Part shown: piece after piece, positions 36,915-49,127 of the stretch | Layout of the letters: every line of letters begins with the position of its first letter | Position numbering within the stretch: position 1 is the stretch's first letter | NCBI GenBank assembly: GCA_003956705.1 | Contig: QZCP01000015.1 | Span: 62,001 to 126,000 of the forward strand | From: Brevipalpus yothersi | Lineage: Eukaryota; Arthropoda; Arachnida; Trombidiformes; Tenuipalpidae | Reading direction: 5' to 3' | DNA: 64,000 nt | Program-made: the position numbers and the translations under genes | The notes under the pieces: model-generated | What the model was told of the DNA's origin: nothing | The model's database searches: none | The model's input: the letters and a program-made list of their open reading frames with translations, nothing else

Positions 36915-38757
36915 TCAATAATTTTGAGTCGCCCAATTTCTGTAAACATTGTAAAGGTAATTATCATAAGATGAATCACGATCAACTTTTCTTTGCTTTT
37001 CCAATGGATATGGATCAGGCAAGTAAAGCTTAGGAATAAGGTTTGTTGTGAGCTTCTCCATATTCTGGAAACAAAATTCTGCTTGACTTCGATCAAGTAT
37101 TGTAGCTCTAGCTGATAGAATAGCTACCACTGGATTAATTTGATTTGGCTTAGAAGACGTCCATGATGGCCATTGATTATCATCTTTAGTCGGCTTGCTG
37201 TGAACAGAAAAAAAATTCAAGATATGGGAAAAACTATGCAACACATTGAACTACTTACCCAGTCCTCACAAAATTACCATACAAATCCATCATCTTTTGA
37301 CTGACCATTCTGTCTTCGTCAGTGAAAACACTTGACCATTCGTATTCAGGAACGAAAGGCAAACCTGTATCAAAAATGACCAGATCTCCATAACATCCAC
37401 GAGTTTCCGGTTGCAATTCACATAATGGAAATAGATTAGCGTTAGGTCTATGGTTGAATTGAAAAACGTAGGTGTTTTTTTTCGGTAAAAATTGAGCAAA
37501 AATCTCGGCCGCACTGAAGATGGGACATGCGAAGAAAAGATCGGTGAGAAAGCGAATTATTCCTCCTTGAATACTCTTCACCGAGTGATCATCTGTTGGA
37601 GATCCTATGTAGAGGTCCAATATCTTGTCAACAGAATCACCTTCATAAATTCTTGATATCACATTTTTCGCATCATCTCTAGTCAATTTCTGTTTTGTTA
37701 AAATTTCCGGTCCCAAGGTGGTGAGCTTAGATGATCCCAAATCTTCAACATAGCCCATCAGAACGTTCACCTCATGAGGACCACTGGAAAGATAATCTTT
37801 GGGCACATATTCTCCAGATGATACAACTGAAAATGCATTCAGACGTCGAGGATATGCACTTACGATTTTTTTCGGATCTACTTGCTGGAGACAATCTAAT
37901 TTATTTTTAGCCTCTGAGCAGCCTACTCTATCGATGACAATATTGGTACTCTCTTCAACTCGAATGGGATCAAATTCTTCTTTAATATTAGTGAATATTG
38001 AAAGATCGAACATGATCAAGTTTTGAAACAGACCTCGAGTATAAGGCGAAACGGCATGAGCACCAACAAGAGAAGCACTATTTCCATCACCAATTATCGT
38101 AACTTGATTGGGATCACCTCCAAAATTTTTTATATTTTCGTTGATCCAATTTAAAACGAAATTTTGATCCATAAGTCCAAGATTGCTAACTATTCCATCA
38201 TCTGGGTTCGATGTATACGGGAATCCAAAGAAACCAACTCTGTACCTGGAGTTCACGTAGACAACATTTTCTCGCAGTATAAATGGATAAGTTATATTCT
38301 CTGTCATGAATGCTCCAGCAAAAGCATTATCTTGAGATACACCACAACTGAAAACAACCGGAAGTAGCTTTGAATTGCTCTGCTTGAAGACACTTGCTGG
38401 TGCTTGAACATTAAGATATAGACAATCTTCGGACATCTTCCATCGTTTAGCACCAATACTGACACGAGGCTGCCAACAATGAGGGGCATCTTCTGTTACC
38501 TCTATCACATCATTCCATTTTTCAATCGGTTTTGGTGGCTGAAGACGAAGTTCCCCAACTGGTGGCTTTGCGAAAGGAATTCCAAGAAATTGAGCAATTT
38601 CACCTTCATTTGTCAACAAAAATTGACCCTTAACTGGACCAGCTTTTGTTTTCACGACTGGTGTGAATTTTGCTCCAAAAGTTGACGAAATAATTGAGAA
38701 TATTGTCGAAATGAGTAAGATTCTCATCGAGACGTGAAAATGTTTGTCTGGTTTCAT
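36915..38757 (-). CDS. Secreted carboxylesterase-like protein lacking the catalytic residues
   Basis: Two exons (38757-37259 and 37197-36915) give 593 residues. A signal peptide is present (MRILLISTIFSIISSTFGA, residues 11-29), so the Met at 38727 is an alternative start. The type B carboxylesterase fold is clear: VKTKAGPVKGQFL, FLGIPFAKPPVGELR, SEDCLYLNVQAP, NLGLMDQNFVLNWINENIKNFGGDPNQVTIIG. The nucleophile elbow GESAG is replaced by GDGNS. The oxyanion-hole HGGGF is replaced by SCGVS. The His region (usually HxxDL) reads CYGDLVIFD, with Tyr. All three changes predict no hydrolase activity. The frame is intact over 1.8 kb, so selection is likely for binding or another role, as in neuroligin or glutactin. 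No C-terminal membrane helix or GPI signal is visible. Confidence 0.9.
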
Positions 38758-39056
38758 CTCGATAAGAATCAACCTTTCCTCGTCAGCAAATGAAACTTTT
38801 TTGAGTTCAAATACAAATCAATCCAGACGACAAGTGTGATGGCTATATGAGATATGTGCTGTACACACTTCATAGGCAGTCTTTCATTCTTTTATTTTTG
38901 GTAAATTTTTGAATAATTAATTCAGTATCTCATGCTGCTTTGCTGACGCTCCAAATTTTGTTCATGATGGAAAGTGCCCCATTTGTTGAGAGCTAGTGGA
39001 TGTTGAATTGGAACTCAACATTCGATGAAATGTTCTCTCTGACTACTGTGCAATAG

Positions 39057-40190
39057 AAAATATTCTCGACACACTCATTCATCCAAAGATTATCCTCCAT
39101 GCTATGAATCACTTTATAACAGTATGATCGGAGCATCACATTCAAATCAGATTATCGGTTGTGGAAAGTTGACAAAGAAGCTAGTGATGGACTGAAAAAT
39201 TATCTGAATTCAACAACACAGCCATTTGAGCATCCGAATGCTAGCTTTTTGCTTACTGAGATTCGCCAAGATCCATCTAAGATTAGGTAAAATTAAACAG
39301 CGTCAAATCTTGGCAAATCATTTGATTAAAATATCATTCCCATTATCATTCTTCATCATGAATCTCTGCAAACAGATCCGTCATCAATAGTCGCGACCTT
39401 TGAAAGCTTGTGAAAAACAAGGTGAAGATCCTGATCTATTTTGTCGACGATTAACTTTCGCATCATTCAGAACAAGAGAAGCCTGAATACCAATTCATAT
39501 CGAGAATCATCAGCACCGAGAACGAAAAATTCGGACATGGAAGGTAGTGAACGAAGAGGTAAGAGATCCACATACATATACATATCAAGTGACATAAACG
39601 TTACAATGAAAATTATTTTTTCTTCATATCATCATGATAACTGAGAAAATGGTATAATTATATCACTTTTTTTCATGTCTTTCTCTTTCTATTTCTCTCT
39701 TCTTTTAACCAGTCGCTTGTGCTCGATTACCAAGACCCAGACCATGTCAACCGGGAACTGAACCAAAGGAAACAACCGAAAAAAGGTGGTACTATGATCA
39801 TGATACAAAAAGTTGCGCTCAATTCCAGCCCGCAGGCTGTGAGCAATGGAATAATAATTTTGCTCGACGAAAAACATGTGAAAGGACTTGCATGTATCCC
39901 CTCGATTAATTTCGATTTATATTTCACAATACAAAACCGATTTAATGATGATGTACTGATGATGTGGCTCACTTGCTGATGACATCAAGTTATTTGATTC
40001 TTTGATCATTGTTCTTATTCAATGTATCTCTCTCTCTTTCTCTCTTTCTCTCTCTCTCTCTGCATCTTTCAAAGAAAGTCTTCATATGATGTACTCTTCG
40101 ATGTCCACAATGAATTACTCTTTTATCAAAATCTTCTTACAAAATATTGATGAGAGAGAGATCAATACAAAAATTGCTCGACTGTAAAAT
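39057..40190 (+). pseudogene. Rearranged partial copy of the spondin/Kunitz gene
   Basis: It matches the end of exon 4 (from about 3551), the following intron, and the start of exon 5 to about 3965. It then jumps to about 5025 in exon 6 and continues through the last intron, the Kunitz exon and the 3' flank to about 5690. The first part is frameshifted after SMIGASHSN, and an extra base lies in TAGTCGCGACC. The deleted middle would have held the end of the spondin domain and most TSP1 repeats. The Kunitz exon still has intact splice acceptor and cysteines, but lies 3' of a broken frame; in its copy the end reads CMYPLD before a stop. Retained introns show a DNA-level duplication. Confidence 0.88.
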
Positions 40191-41330
40191 CTTCTCTCGA
40201 ACTGATCAACGTGATGGAAGGAGACTGAATGCTGCCTCTTAGTTTATGACGCAATCACGATGGATACAATTTATTTGGTTGATTTTTGACTCAGTTTCGA
40301 ATCTAATTGACTGCAAATATCTGTGAGGAACTGAAATTTCGCGAAATTGTGATGTATTGAGCCATTTTTCAACTTCATGCGATTGAACTCTTAGAGGAAT
40401 AAGAATAAATTCAAAAAAGTAAAAAGCTTAAAATCATGTGTGCCCTGTTCATCAGCTCATGCTTCCTCCACACATGTTATGAGATCTCCTTGTTTTTGGG
40501 AACATATATTTAATTATATGGTGTAAAATTGTTCTGAGTGAAAAGAATCATTTCATGTCACAACAATAATTAGTCTACGAATACACTTGTAATATGAGCA
40601 GAAACTTTGAACACTTACAGTTAAATGGCGAGAGACAAAAATTTTTCAATTTAAACTATTTAGCAATGAAAAAAACTGATAAATTTGGCCTCAATATATT
40701 TCATCCTATCGATAAGCTGACATTGTCGAACTTTTTCCGAAGTTCACAAATCTGAGAGTTCGATTTCGTTCCCTTACAACAAAAAAAACGAGTAAATCTT
40801 ACACAGCTACAGACATTCACCTTTTTTGAGATACTACATCTTGATAAAATATTTCCCCCAATTCTTAATCGATTAATTCCAACATAATTAATCTGCTAGA
40901 AAATTTAAAATCTTCTCTGTGAATATATTTCAACTGTTCAACAGAATTAAAGAAGTTTCAAATCGATTTGCTTTCATCAAATGAAATTCATTTCAACTTG
41001 CGTGCGATTGTCACGATCCTGGTGAATATATTTTTTGCTGTTGTTTTCATTTTCTCAACTCGATCAACTTGATAAATTGTGACAATATTTTGATCATGTT
41101 TTTCTTGGCCTGAAATGTGAATTGATTTGGATTTCAATTTAATTTTGTTGACATTGTTGAATGGTGATCACTTTTGATCAATTGACAACTGACGATTGTT
41201 TTGCAGTCACACTGTTAGATTGTCATGAATCGCACACTGAATCATTAGCATCGTTCTGATTGAGCTTGGTGGTTAAACTTTCGCCAGAATATTTTCCCAT
41301 CTCATCTTCTCAACACAATCAGTATTGATT
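40191..41330. other. Intergenic region
   Basis: AT-rich DNA upstream of TMEM170, with no repeats or exons that I can support. Confidence 0.45.
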
Positions 41331-41732
41331 ATGGGTCGTAAAATTTTTGAATCAAGTGATCTACAATCTTCGGAAACATTTTGGAATGTTCTCAAGCTAT
41401 CCGCACAAGATGAGCTGGACACATTTGCCGAGATGTTGTATCATATATTTCTTTGGGCATTTTTATCATGTTTTGGTGTACACTTGATAGCAGCTGGTAT
41501 AGCGTATGTTAATTTGAGGAAACATAAAATAGCAAGATTTGTGCCTCTTGTTTTCGTTATTGTGGGCATTTTTACACCATTGGCAATGAGTATTGTGACC
41601 AGTTCACTGATTGCTGGTGTGTTTAGGGCAGCCAGTTTTAAGATGAGCCCATTGTATGCCTTCTTCTTTGGTACCGGACAGACACTGATCAATCTACTTC
41701 TTGGTTATACAAGAATACTCGCCACACTGTAA
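41331..41732 (+). CDS. TMEM170: TMEM170 family membrane protein
   Basis: A single exon of 133 residues starts at ATG 41331. Three hydrophobic helices are at about 41-65, 73-100 and 108-127. Diagnostic stretches are EMLYHIFLWAFLSC, LRKHKIARFVPL, TSSLIAGVFRAA, FGTGQTL and the C-terminus TRILATL, which matches the family end exactly. In vertebrates TMEM170A resides in the endoplasmic reticulum and nuclear envelope, where it promotes sheet-like ER shape. The gene is transcribed toward SARAF, with a decayed PRCC fragment between them. Confidence 0.92.
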   Translation: MGRKIFESSDLQSSETFWNVLKLSAQDELDTFAEMLYHIFLWAFLSCFGVHLIAAGIAYVNLRKHKIARFVPLVFVIVGIFTPLAMSIVTSSLIAGVFRAASFKMSPLYAFFFGTGQTLINLLLGYTRILATL

Positions 41733-42001
41733 TCATTACTCATCACATAGAACAAGGGAAAATGTGTACAGAGAACAAATTTTTAATTGTTAAATTTATT
41801 ATTTACAATTTTGTATAAAATCGTAAGAGTTTATGCTGATTCTCTTCTGATTGAAGACATGACACGATGATGAAGTGAACCATATTCAATCACAAGAGCC
41901 AGTCACTTATCGCTACCATACCATTAAAGACTCGTGGTGAGTTATATTTTGATTCTTTTTCTATGATTTTTCTTCAATATAAAATTTTCTGTTTTCCAAC
42001 A

Positions 42002-42192
42002 GTCCAAATTGCCATCGATATTATTGATTGGTACTCGGGAAGACGCATATCCTTCACAGTTCATCAGCCAAAATCATGTTCCTCCAACTTGCTCAGCTTA
42101 AACTGGACCTCGAAGGACAGTGAAAAGCAAAAAGTTTACGGAAGCTCGAACAAGAGCTGGATATGGTTCACAAAATTTGTGAATAAACTTCC
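42002..42192 (+). pseudogene. Decayed fragment of the PRCC gene 3' end
   Basis: On the plus strand the end reads TEARTRAGYGS, matching PRCC's TKAQTRAKYGF, followed by AATAAACTT as in the parent 3' flank (27467). Just before, LKLDLEGQ aligns with RELDLKNQ but ends in a TGA, and one base is missing before the tail. The left part (GGAAGACGCATATCC) aligns with the RRKHQI codons. The stretch further left may match VIDINDPTYK, with an internal deletion. It lies between the convergent genes TMEM170 and SARAF. Confidence 0.7.
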
Positions 42193-42411
42193 AAAATTTT
42201 ACCTTGACTCTGCAGAAAATCTGTATCGATGAAATGTCGTGAAAACAAAAACACACTTTGAGTTGTAAGGCGTAAAAGATTCCTGATCGACGATACTCGA
42301 TAACTCCAGACGCGGATATTGAATCGACTCTTAAAAATAGTTTCACTATTGTTTATTATACATTTTGTAAGAAAAAGAAAGGAAAAATTCTAAGTAGATA
42401 AGTTCTATCGC

Positions 42412-43433
42412 TTATCGCCTTTTGGTAGTGGCGAAACCAGATGCAACTCGAGTTGGTGATGAATCTCGCCCAATTGAAGACATTCCTTCACCTGAACTTG
42501 TTGTATAGCTAACTGATTCTGATCCATGCTCTGTTCTTGCGCCCGTATTCCGTCCAAATAGATAGCCTAATACACCACCAGTAAGTAATCCAGAGCCGAA
42601 GCCAGGCGAATTAGGTTCGGTAAGAGGAGATGTTGATCCATAGTGAGAGCCATATGTGGCAGAATGATAATCTGGTGGTGGCTCTTGATATCCTGGCATG
42701 AATCCTGCTGGTGGAGGAGGTGCGGATGGTATTCGTGATGATTGGTATGATTCTCTCCTCATTTTACCGGTACAAAAGCAATAAAAAAGTCCTATCAGTA
42801 CAAGAAATATTACAATTGTCATGATTGAACTTTCTGATGAGGTTGCATCAATATTTTTGTAGATATGAGGTGGAGGAGGATGAAAGTTAGCCTTTGGCTT
42901 GTAAGATGACCCGTCAACCAAATCAACTGTGTATTCTAGTCCACATGAACCAGCAAGAACATAGGAATCATCTGGATGATCATAGCCCTCACAAGATACC
43001 TGAAAAAGTATACAAAAAGACGCAATTAGTCTCATCATTCCATCGTATTGGATGCATTATGAAGTAGTCAATAAATCAAGCAACTTTCTCCTGTAAAATT
43101 AGAAACCATAATTGTCTCTAAAAATCTTACCTCTAATATACCAAATGCATATTTTTTATCCATCTCTGCCTTGCATTCCCAATTAACTGATCGACCATCC
43201 CAACCTCGATTATAACATTGAACAGTTTCGGGAATATAACTGCATCGAGCTGTACCTCCGACACATGATAATTGAGGCATTGGTGATGTCCTTCTTGCGG
43301 TGGTTTTTTGGCCTCTTCGGAGAGTCAAAACTTGAATATCTTTCAATTTAATTCGATCAGAGCCAGCATAGGCTCCATTTAGCCATAGAAGTATGAAACC
43401 CAAGGAAATAAGTTGCATGATTGGATGTTTCAT
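42412..43433 (-). CDS. SARAF: SARAF, store-operated calcium entry regulator
   Basis: Two exons (43433-43131 and 42999-42412) join at phase 0 to 296 residues. A signal peptide is at about 1-23 (LISLGFILLWLNGAYA). The luminal domain is strongly conserved: RIKLKDIQVLTLRRGQ, TTARRTSPMPQLSCVGG, QCYNRGWDG, WECKAEM, VSCEGYDHPDDSYVL and GSCGLEY. A membrane helix lies at about 161-181 (IMTIVIFLVLIGLFYCFC). The cytosolic tail is Pro/Ser/Gly-rich (PSAPPPPAGF, EPPPDYH). In the family, SARAF sits in the endoplasmic reticulum and promotes slow inactivation of STIM/Orai calcium entry. It is head to head with IPO13 across 2.3 kb. Confidence 0.95.
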
Positions 43434-44493
43434 GATGACGATGAATCAGATAAATATAAGTTGAAAATGAAACGTTCAAGATGAATATGACCAAACAATT
43501 TGGTGACTTGTTTAATTTGGTATTCCCAGTTACACAGGAAAGATTCTTATGAATTAATAGTAAATATCTTCTCTTTCTAATCACTCGAGATATTCAATTT
43601 GATGACTAATAATGGAAACTTCCCACAAGCCCCAACGACAACAACAATGAAGAAAAAGATGACTTGATTTATCAATCCACTGGTACACACTTGAATGTAA
43701 ACAACAAAAGAAATGATCAAATAGTAAGAAGAGTATGAAGTAAACAACTCGTTAATTGACAATCCAATTTTTCATCACACACAAATCACATCATCATACA
43801 CGTACATCATAATAGAACTGAATATACACATCATCTTAACCAACAATCCAAGTTCTCCAAACTAATAACAACAATGATGACTCACAATACATGTACATGG
43901 ATCAAGTGCATTACGATTATCGTCCTGTCAAAAAGTTACACGTTAAGTTAGCCCCATCATGAACACAGTCTCTCTACAGCGCTTGATCACTTGGCGCAAC
44001 TTGCTTTAGTCTGGACGATCATCATGATGATGTTCATCATCATCGTCATTAGATTATGTGAAAGTTCAATTTCATTGTAATATTTGAACAATCACATTGC
44101 ATAATTACGGTGATTGCTAATTGCATTAGACTTGAATGATGATCATTTTTTGCTTGATTTCAAGATGAATTGTCTTGATTATTGGTTATTCATGAGCTGC
44201 TTTTGAGGGGTTAGAGAGAGAGATGCAAGAATTTTCTGGTCTTTTTGCACAAGAAGAAGAGATGTGTTTTTTTTCGCAATCTTTTACCTTCCTTCTAACC
44301 ACATGAGAGAGATGTACAAGAGAGGTTAACCGAAAAAAAAGATGTATGTGTGTGTACTCACATGCTTAACTTACTGGCTTCTGAATTAACAACTTACACA
44401 CACACACCATAATCTGCGACCAGGTTCTTTGCATCACGATCAGAAGACCTTCAACCGGAGGCAAGAGGCTCAGATTTTCTTGTCCGATTGGCG

Positions 44494-44497
<4 letters not shown>

Positions 44498-44562
<65 letters not shown>
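44498..44562. repeat. (CT)n microsatellite
   Basis: A pure CT array of about 65 bases. Confidence 0.95.
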
Positions 44563-44565
<3 letters not shown>

Positions 44566-45055
44566 GGATAGAAAAAGCAAGTAAAGAAGTGACCTGACAG
44601 CTTGCCGATAAGCTGGAAAAAAGGCGTCTTTTTCCAGGGAAAAGAGAGAGAAAAAAAGTTCTGAAGAAGAAGTTGAAAATGGGAAAGAAGAAATGGAAGA
44701 AGAAAAGCAAAAAAATTATTCGCACAAAACTTTAAGACCGTTCAGTGGTAGACCTCAACATGAACATTTCTACACCTCTTAAGAGTGGGTTAAAACTGCA
44801 AGTACCGGACCAAAGTAGTAGTTTAGGCCAACAAAATTTTCTCCTCTCATCTATTCATCTCTCTGTTGGACCACAGATTCTCTCTGTCTCTCTCTCTTCC
44901 TCTCTCTCTCTCCCAGCTACTCGCTCTATTTGTATGTACATATCGGAAATGGGATGATGATGAAAAATGGCCATGATTTGTGAGTGTCAGTCCCAGAGAC
45001 CAGGGTCCGTTCGGATTTTGGTGATTCGGTGAATACTGGCCCGAAACAGGGGCAG

Positions 45056-45056
<1 letters not shown>

Positions 45057-45121
<65 letters not shown>
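45057..45121. repeat. (CT)n microsatellite
   Basis: A pure CT array of about 65 bases, almost the same length as the one about 500 bases to its left and in the same orientation. Confidence 0.95.
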
Positions 45122-45123
<2 letters not shown>

Positions 45124-45747
45124 AGGGTTGTGTAAGTCGCTTCAATTCAAGGCGGGTTTGCAAAAGAGAGACTGGTTCACGTCAACGGTTAGAGTAGCTC
45201 AATACTCTTTGGTTAGCCCTGATGATTGCAGTTGAACATACTGATAAAATTTTGGTGTATTTTTCTATACTCATGATTATTATATTTTGCCAATCATACG
45301 GTGATTTTTATCTCTTCTTCTCCTCCTCCTTCTCTACTCGGAATCCATTTGTTTATAATACATAATTGGTTCCAAAATTGCTGATGTGCTAACTGTGCGT
45401 GTGCATTTAATCAATCAGGCAAACAAGCCAGCTATAGCTACACCAAAAGCTAGAGCAAAGAGAAGAGTTGAGAGAGAGACGCTCTTGAAGAGAGTGAAAA
45501 AATATTCTCGGATTTTGTTGTGTGTATGTGCTGTGCATCTTCATCTTCTCTCTCTCTCAATACCTTTGCATACATAAATATCTATTTAAATATAAAATTA
45601 ATTCTTACCTTTAAGAAGGTGTATACATTGATTATATCATCTCTCTTAATTGTGTGTTTGTGTATGTGTTTGTGTGTGTGTTTCTAGTGAAATTTTGAGA
45701 TATTTGTGATCATCAACAACAACAACAGCAACCCAGCTACAGTAATC

Positions 45748-48700
45748 ATGGAGTTAGATAGGAATCCATCCACTGGTGTTGATGATATTGAAGCTCTTAT
45801 ATATCAACTTTACTATTCATGTGAACGTAATGTGTATGCAAATAAACAATTAACATTAATACAAACATCTCGTGAAAGTTGGGATTTTTGTTGGCTTCTA
45901 TTGGTACCAAGTAAGCCAGTTGAAGTACAACATTTTGGTGCATCTTGTATACATCACAAGATAACCAAATGCTGGTCAGAGGTGGAGAGCAATGAAGATG
46001 TAAAAATGGCTCTGAGAGCTAAATTATTGGACACTCTGTGTAAATACATGATCGATGGTCAATTGAGAATAGTACACACGAAGCTGTGTGTTGCATTGGC
46101 ATCATATATAATACAGACAATCAAAAATACATGGCCAACAGCAGTCACGGATTTGATTGACAATTTGCAACCGGTGAATTTACCCAATATACCAGGTCAA
46201 AAAGTGATCAATACTCTGATGGAAATACTCACCGTTATACCGGAAGAATTTAATTCCACATCAATGATCAACTCAGAGCAACAAATAATACGACATCTGT
46301 TCATACAATCAGTTGATCAAGTTTTTCGTGTTATCATAAGTGTCCTGGAACAACAGTCACTTGGACCTGATGTGAAGCATATGGCTATCAAATGTTTCTC
46401 CAACTGGTCACAAAATTTTGGTAGACTAATTTTTTCCGATCATCATGATGTGATATTGAATCTGATTCTCAATGAGATCAGTAATGAAGAACTATCCGTA
46501 TGCGGTGTGGAAGCAATTATCAATATTTATTCAAATCCTGAAATGCATCATCATCCGAACACTGTGCTCAAGCTGATTGATAAGATACTTCGTTTCGAAG
46601 ATCTTCTCAATCAAAGTATTAAGGAGCAAAATATGTTTCTCACCGGAACATTATATAATTTGTATATAAGTATTGCTGAATTTCATTCGAGACTTCTGCT
46701 AGACACCATCATCGAGCGTGAAGAGTCGAGAGAAAGTATTCTCAAACTTTTGCGTGTCATTTTACAATGTAGTGCAACCAATGGCTATTATCCAATTGAC
46801 GAAACGTGTAGCGAGCAAGCATTCAATTTTTGGTATACATTTCAAGACGATATAATTGCCAGTGAACAAGAGAAAATACCAACCTTTCTTGCACTATTCA
46901 ATTCATTGTATCATTCATTGATCGATACACTTCTGGTTAAGGTACAATATCCACCGGATCTGGTGTATGCTAATGATTGGACAAGTGATGATAAGGAAAG
47001 TTTTCGATGTTATCGACAAGATATTGGAGATTGTATGATGTATTGCTACAATATGCTACGAGTTTCAATGTTATCATCACTCTCATCGCATTTTGAAATC
47101 GCATTGAATCATCTCAATCAAAGCTTAACCAACATGTCCAATAAGCCATGGCAATACTTGGAAGCAGTCATGTTTGCATTTAGCTCAATCGCTGAGAATG
47201 TAGAAATTCACGAAGGTGTATATATCACTAAATTATTTGATTCACTACCACAGATACCTTTTAATCAAGTGAAAAATCCACGATTAATTGCAACCATCAT
47301 GGAAATGTTCGGCTCATACTGTGAATGGATTGAGCATCATCATCAATTTTTACCCGGTGTTTTAAGTCTTCTACTGATGGGACTCAAAAGTGAACATATT
47401 GCCGTTGTAACGGCAACCATGGCTCTAAAAGATATCACAAGAGAATGTCAATCATTGATCGTACCTTATGCTCCTCTAGTTTTGTCCGCTTGCGAAGAAT
47501 GCTTAAGACCTGAATCACCACTTGGCAGTAAGGAGCGTTCTCGATTGATGTGTACAGTTGGTCAAGTTCTGACTGTGATGCCTCAAGATTATGTGATGAA
47601 CTATTTGAACATAATTCTACCTCCAATATTTTCTCGTCTACAAGAATCTCTTGATCCACAAGTCTCGGTATCCAATTCACAACCATCTATTCGTAACATG
47701 ATAGTGGCTCAAATTAACATGTTAACCATGCTATTTGCTACTTTGGATCCACCCATGTCATCGCAAAATGATCCTGATCATGGTGATAATTTTAAGATTG
47801 AGTCCAGAGAGAACAAAGGTGAAGTCCATCCTGGTCTACCAGTTTTCAAGGAGGTAAAGTGTGGAATATTGTTAATCGATTGATGAATTCTTTTTTTTCT
47901 CATCATCTCTAATCATGTGTATTGTTCTTCTCTGTTTTTTAGATTCTTCCCATTCTAAATGGTGTTGTCAACAAGTGGTCCTCAGATGAAGCTGTAGTTG
48001 ATGCGGTCTCTGATTGCTTTAAAAAGTCATTAACCAATCTTCTTGAACGCGTCAAGCCTCTAGTGATGGATATAATTCGAATGATTAACACTGTGTATCC
48101 AGCGTCCTTTCAACCTTCACTGCTGGACATATTGAAACAGATAATGATTCTTTTCGGTACCGATGCCCAACTTCAACAATATCTAATTCCATTTTATGGA
48201 CAAATCTGTAATCAAACTGTCGCTCATTGTGCAGATATACGAGAAAATAGTTCCTTGGTTGAATACTTTTACTCTGTGGCGGCATTGATAATGAAAAAAG
48301 TTCCAATTGTCCACAAATCTATGGACATAGATTCTCATAGTATGTTCAAGTGTGCGATCGCTGCGTTGATTGCAAACGAAAAGCCAACAGTGAAGGCAGC
48401 CAGCAACTTTATCAACGAATTTATAAGCAAAAGTAAAGAGCAAGATCACCTACAAAGAATAGTCATCATGGAAGGCGAACATTTAGTTGGCCAACTGCTT
48501 AACGTAATTGGTGGCGAATGTTCACCACGGTCACATTCAGATCTTATGGCGGACATCCTATACGCTCTGAATCAAAATTATTTTGACTATTTTTGTAGAT
48601 GGTTTAATATTTATGTAAATAAGCCCGATTTTCCTACTAGTAGGGCGACAACGCAACATAAAGAGCAGTACGTCAAATCTATTATCCGAGAAAAGAAGAA

Positions 48701-48800
48701 CAAGAGAAAAATTAGAGAATTCACCACTCAATTCGCTCTCGTTTGTCGAGGATTAGACGGTACTGTGTACGCTCAAGAACAAATAAAACTACCATTCTAA
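45748..48800 (+). CDS. IPO13: Importin-13 (karyopherin beta family)
   Basis: Two exons (45748-47853 and 47943-48800) join at phase 0 to 987 residues, close to the about 963 of the human protein. The ATG at 45748 is the first in frame. The N-terminus has the importin-beta N-terminal region: IYQLYYSCERNVYANKQL, then WDFCWLLLVPSKPVEVQHFG and a run of HEAT-type helices (TKLCVALASYIIQTI). The whole protein is helical repeat without membrane segments. IPO13 imports the SUMO E2 UBC9 and the Mago-Y14 pair, and exports eIF1A, driven by Ran-GTP. The gene is tail to tail with RpS5, with 327 bases between stops. Confidence 0.93.
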
Positions 48801-49127
48801 CTAGATGCTTTGGAACTTTTAAAATCTCAAGACTTTGTCCTAATGCTATTGACAAGTAAAATTTTCAGTGTATGTTTTAAAGTATAAAAGAAAACCTTTG
48901 AAGATCTATGCAAAGCATTTTTAAGCAATATCTCTCACTTAAGATGAATTCATGTCTTGACTCCTGAAATCTCTGTAATTTCTCACAGTAGAAATAAATG
49001 TATGGAAATATTCCAGACTCCCTGAAACGCGACCACTTTCATCAAGATGTAATGAAGAATGCTTCAAAATCAAAATCATGGCAATATCCCAACGTTTAAT
49101 CGTAATACAAGAGCTACAGTGAATTTT

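Larger units (their letters stand above)
43434..45747. other. Divergent intergenic region with two CT arrays
   Basis: This region holds the promoters of SARAF (-) and IPO13 (+). The two long CT arrays listed separately lie about 500 bases apart. A pyrimidine-rich acceptor (GTTTCTAG) near 45687 may end a 5'-UTR intron of IPO13. No protein-coding exon is seen. Confidence 0.45.
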
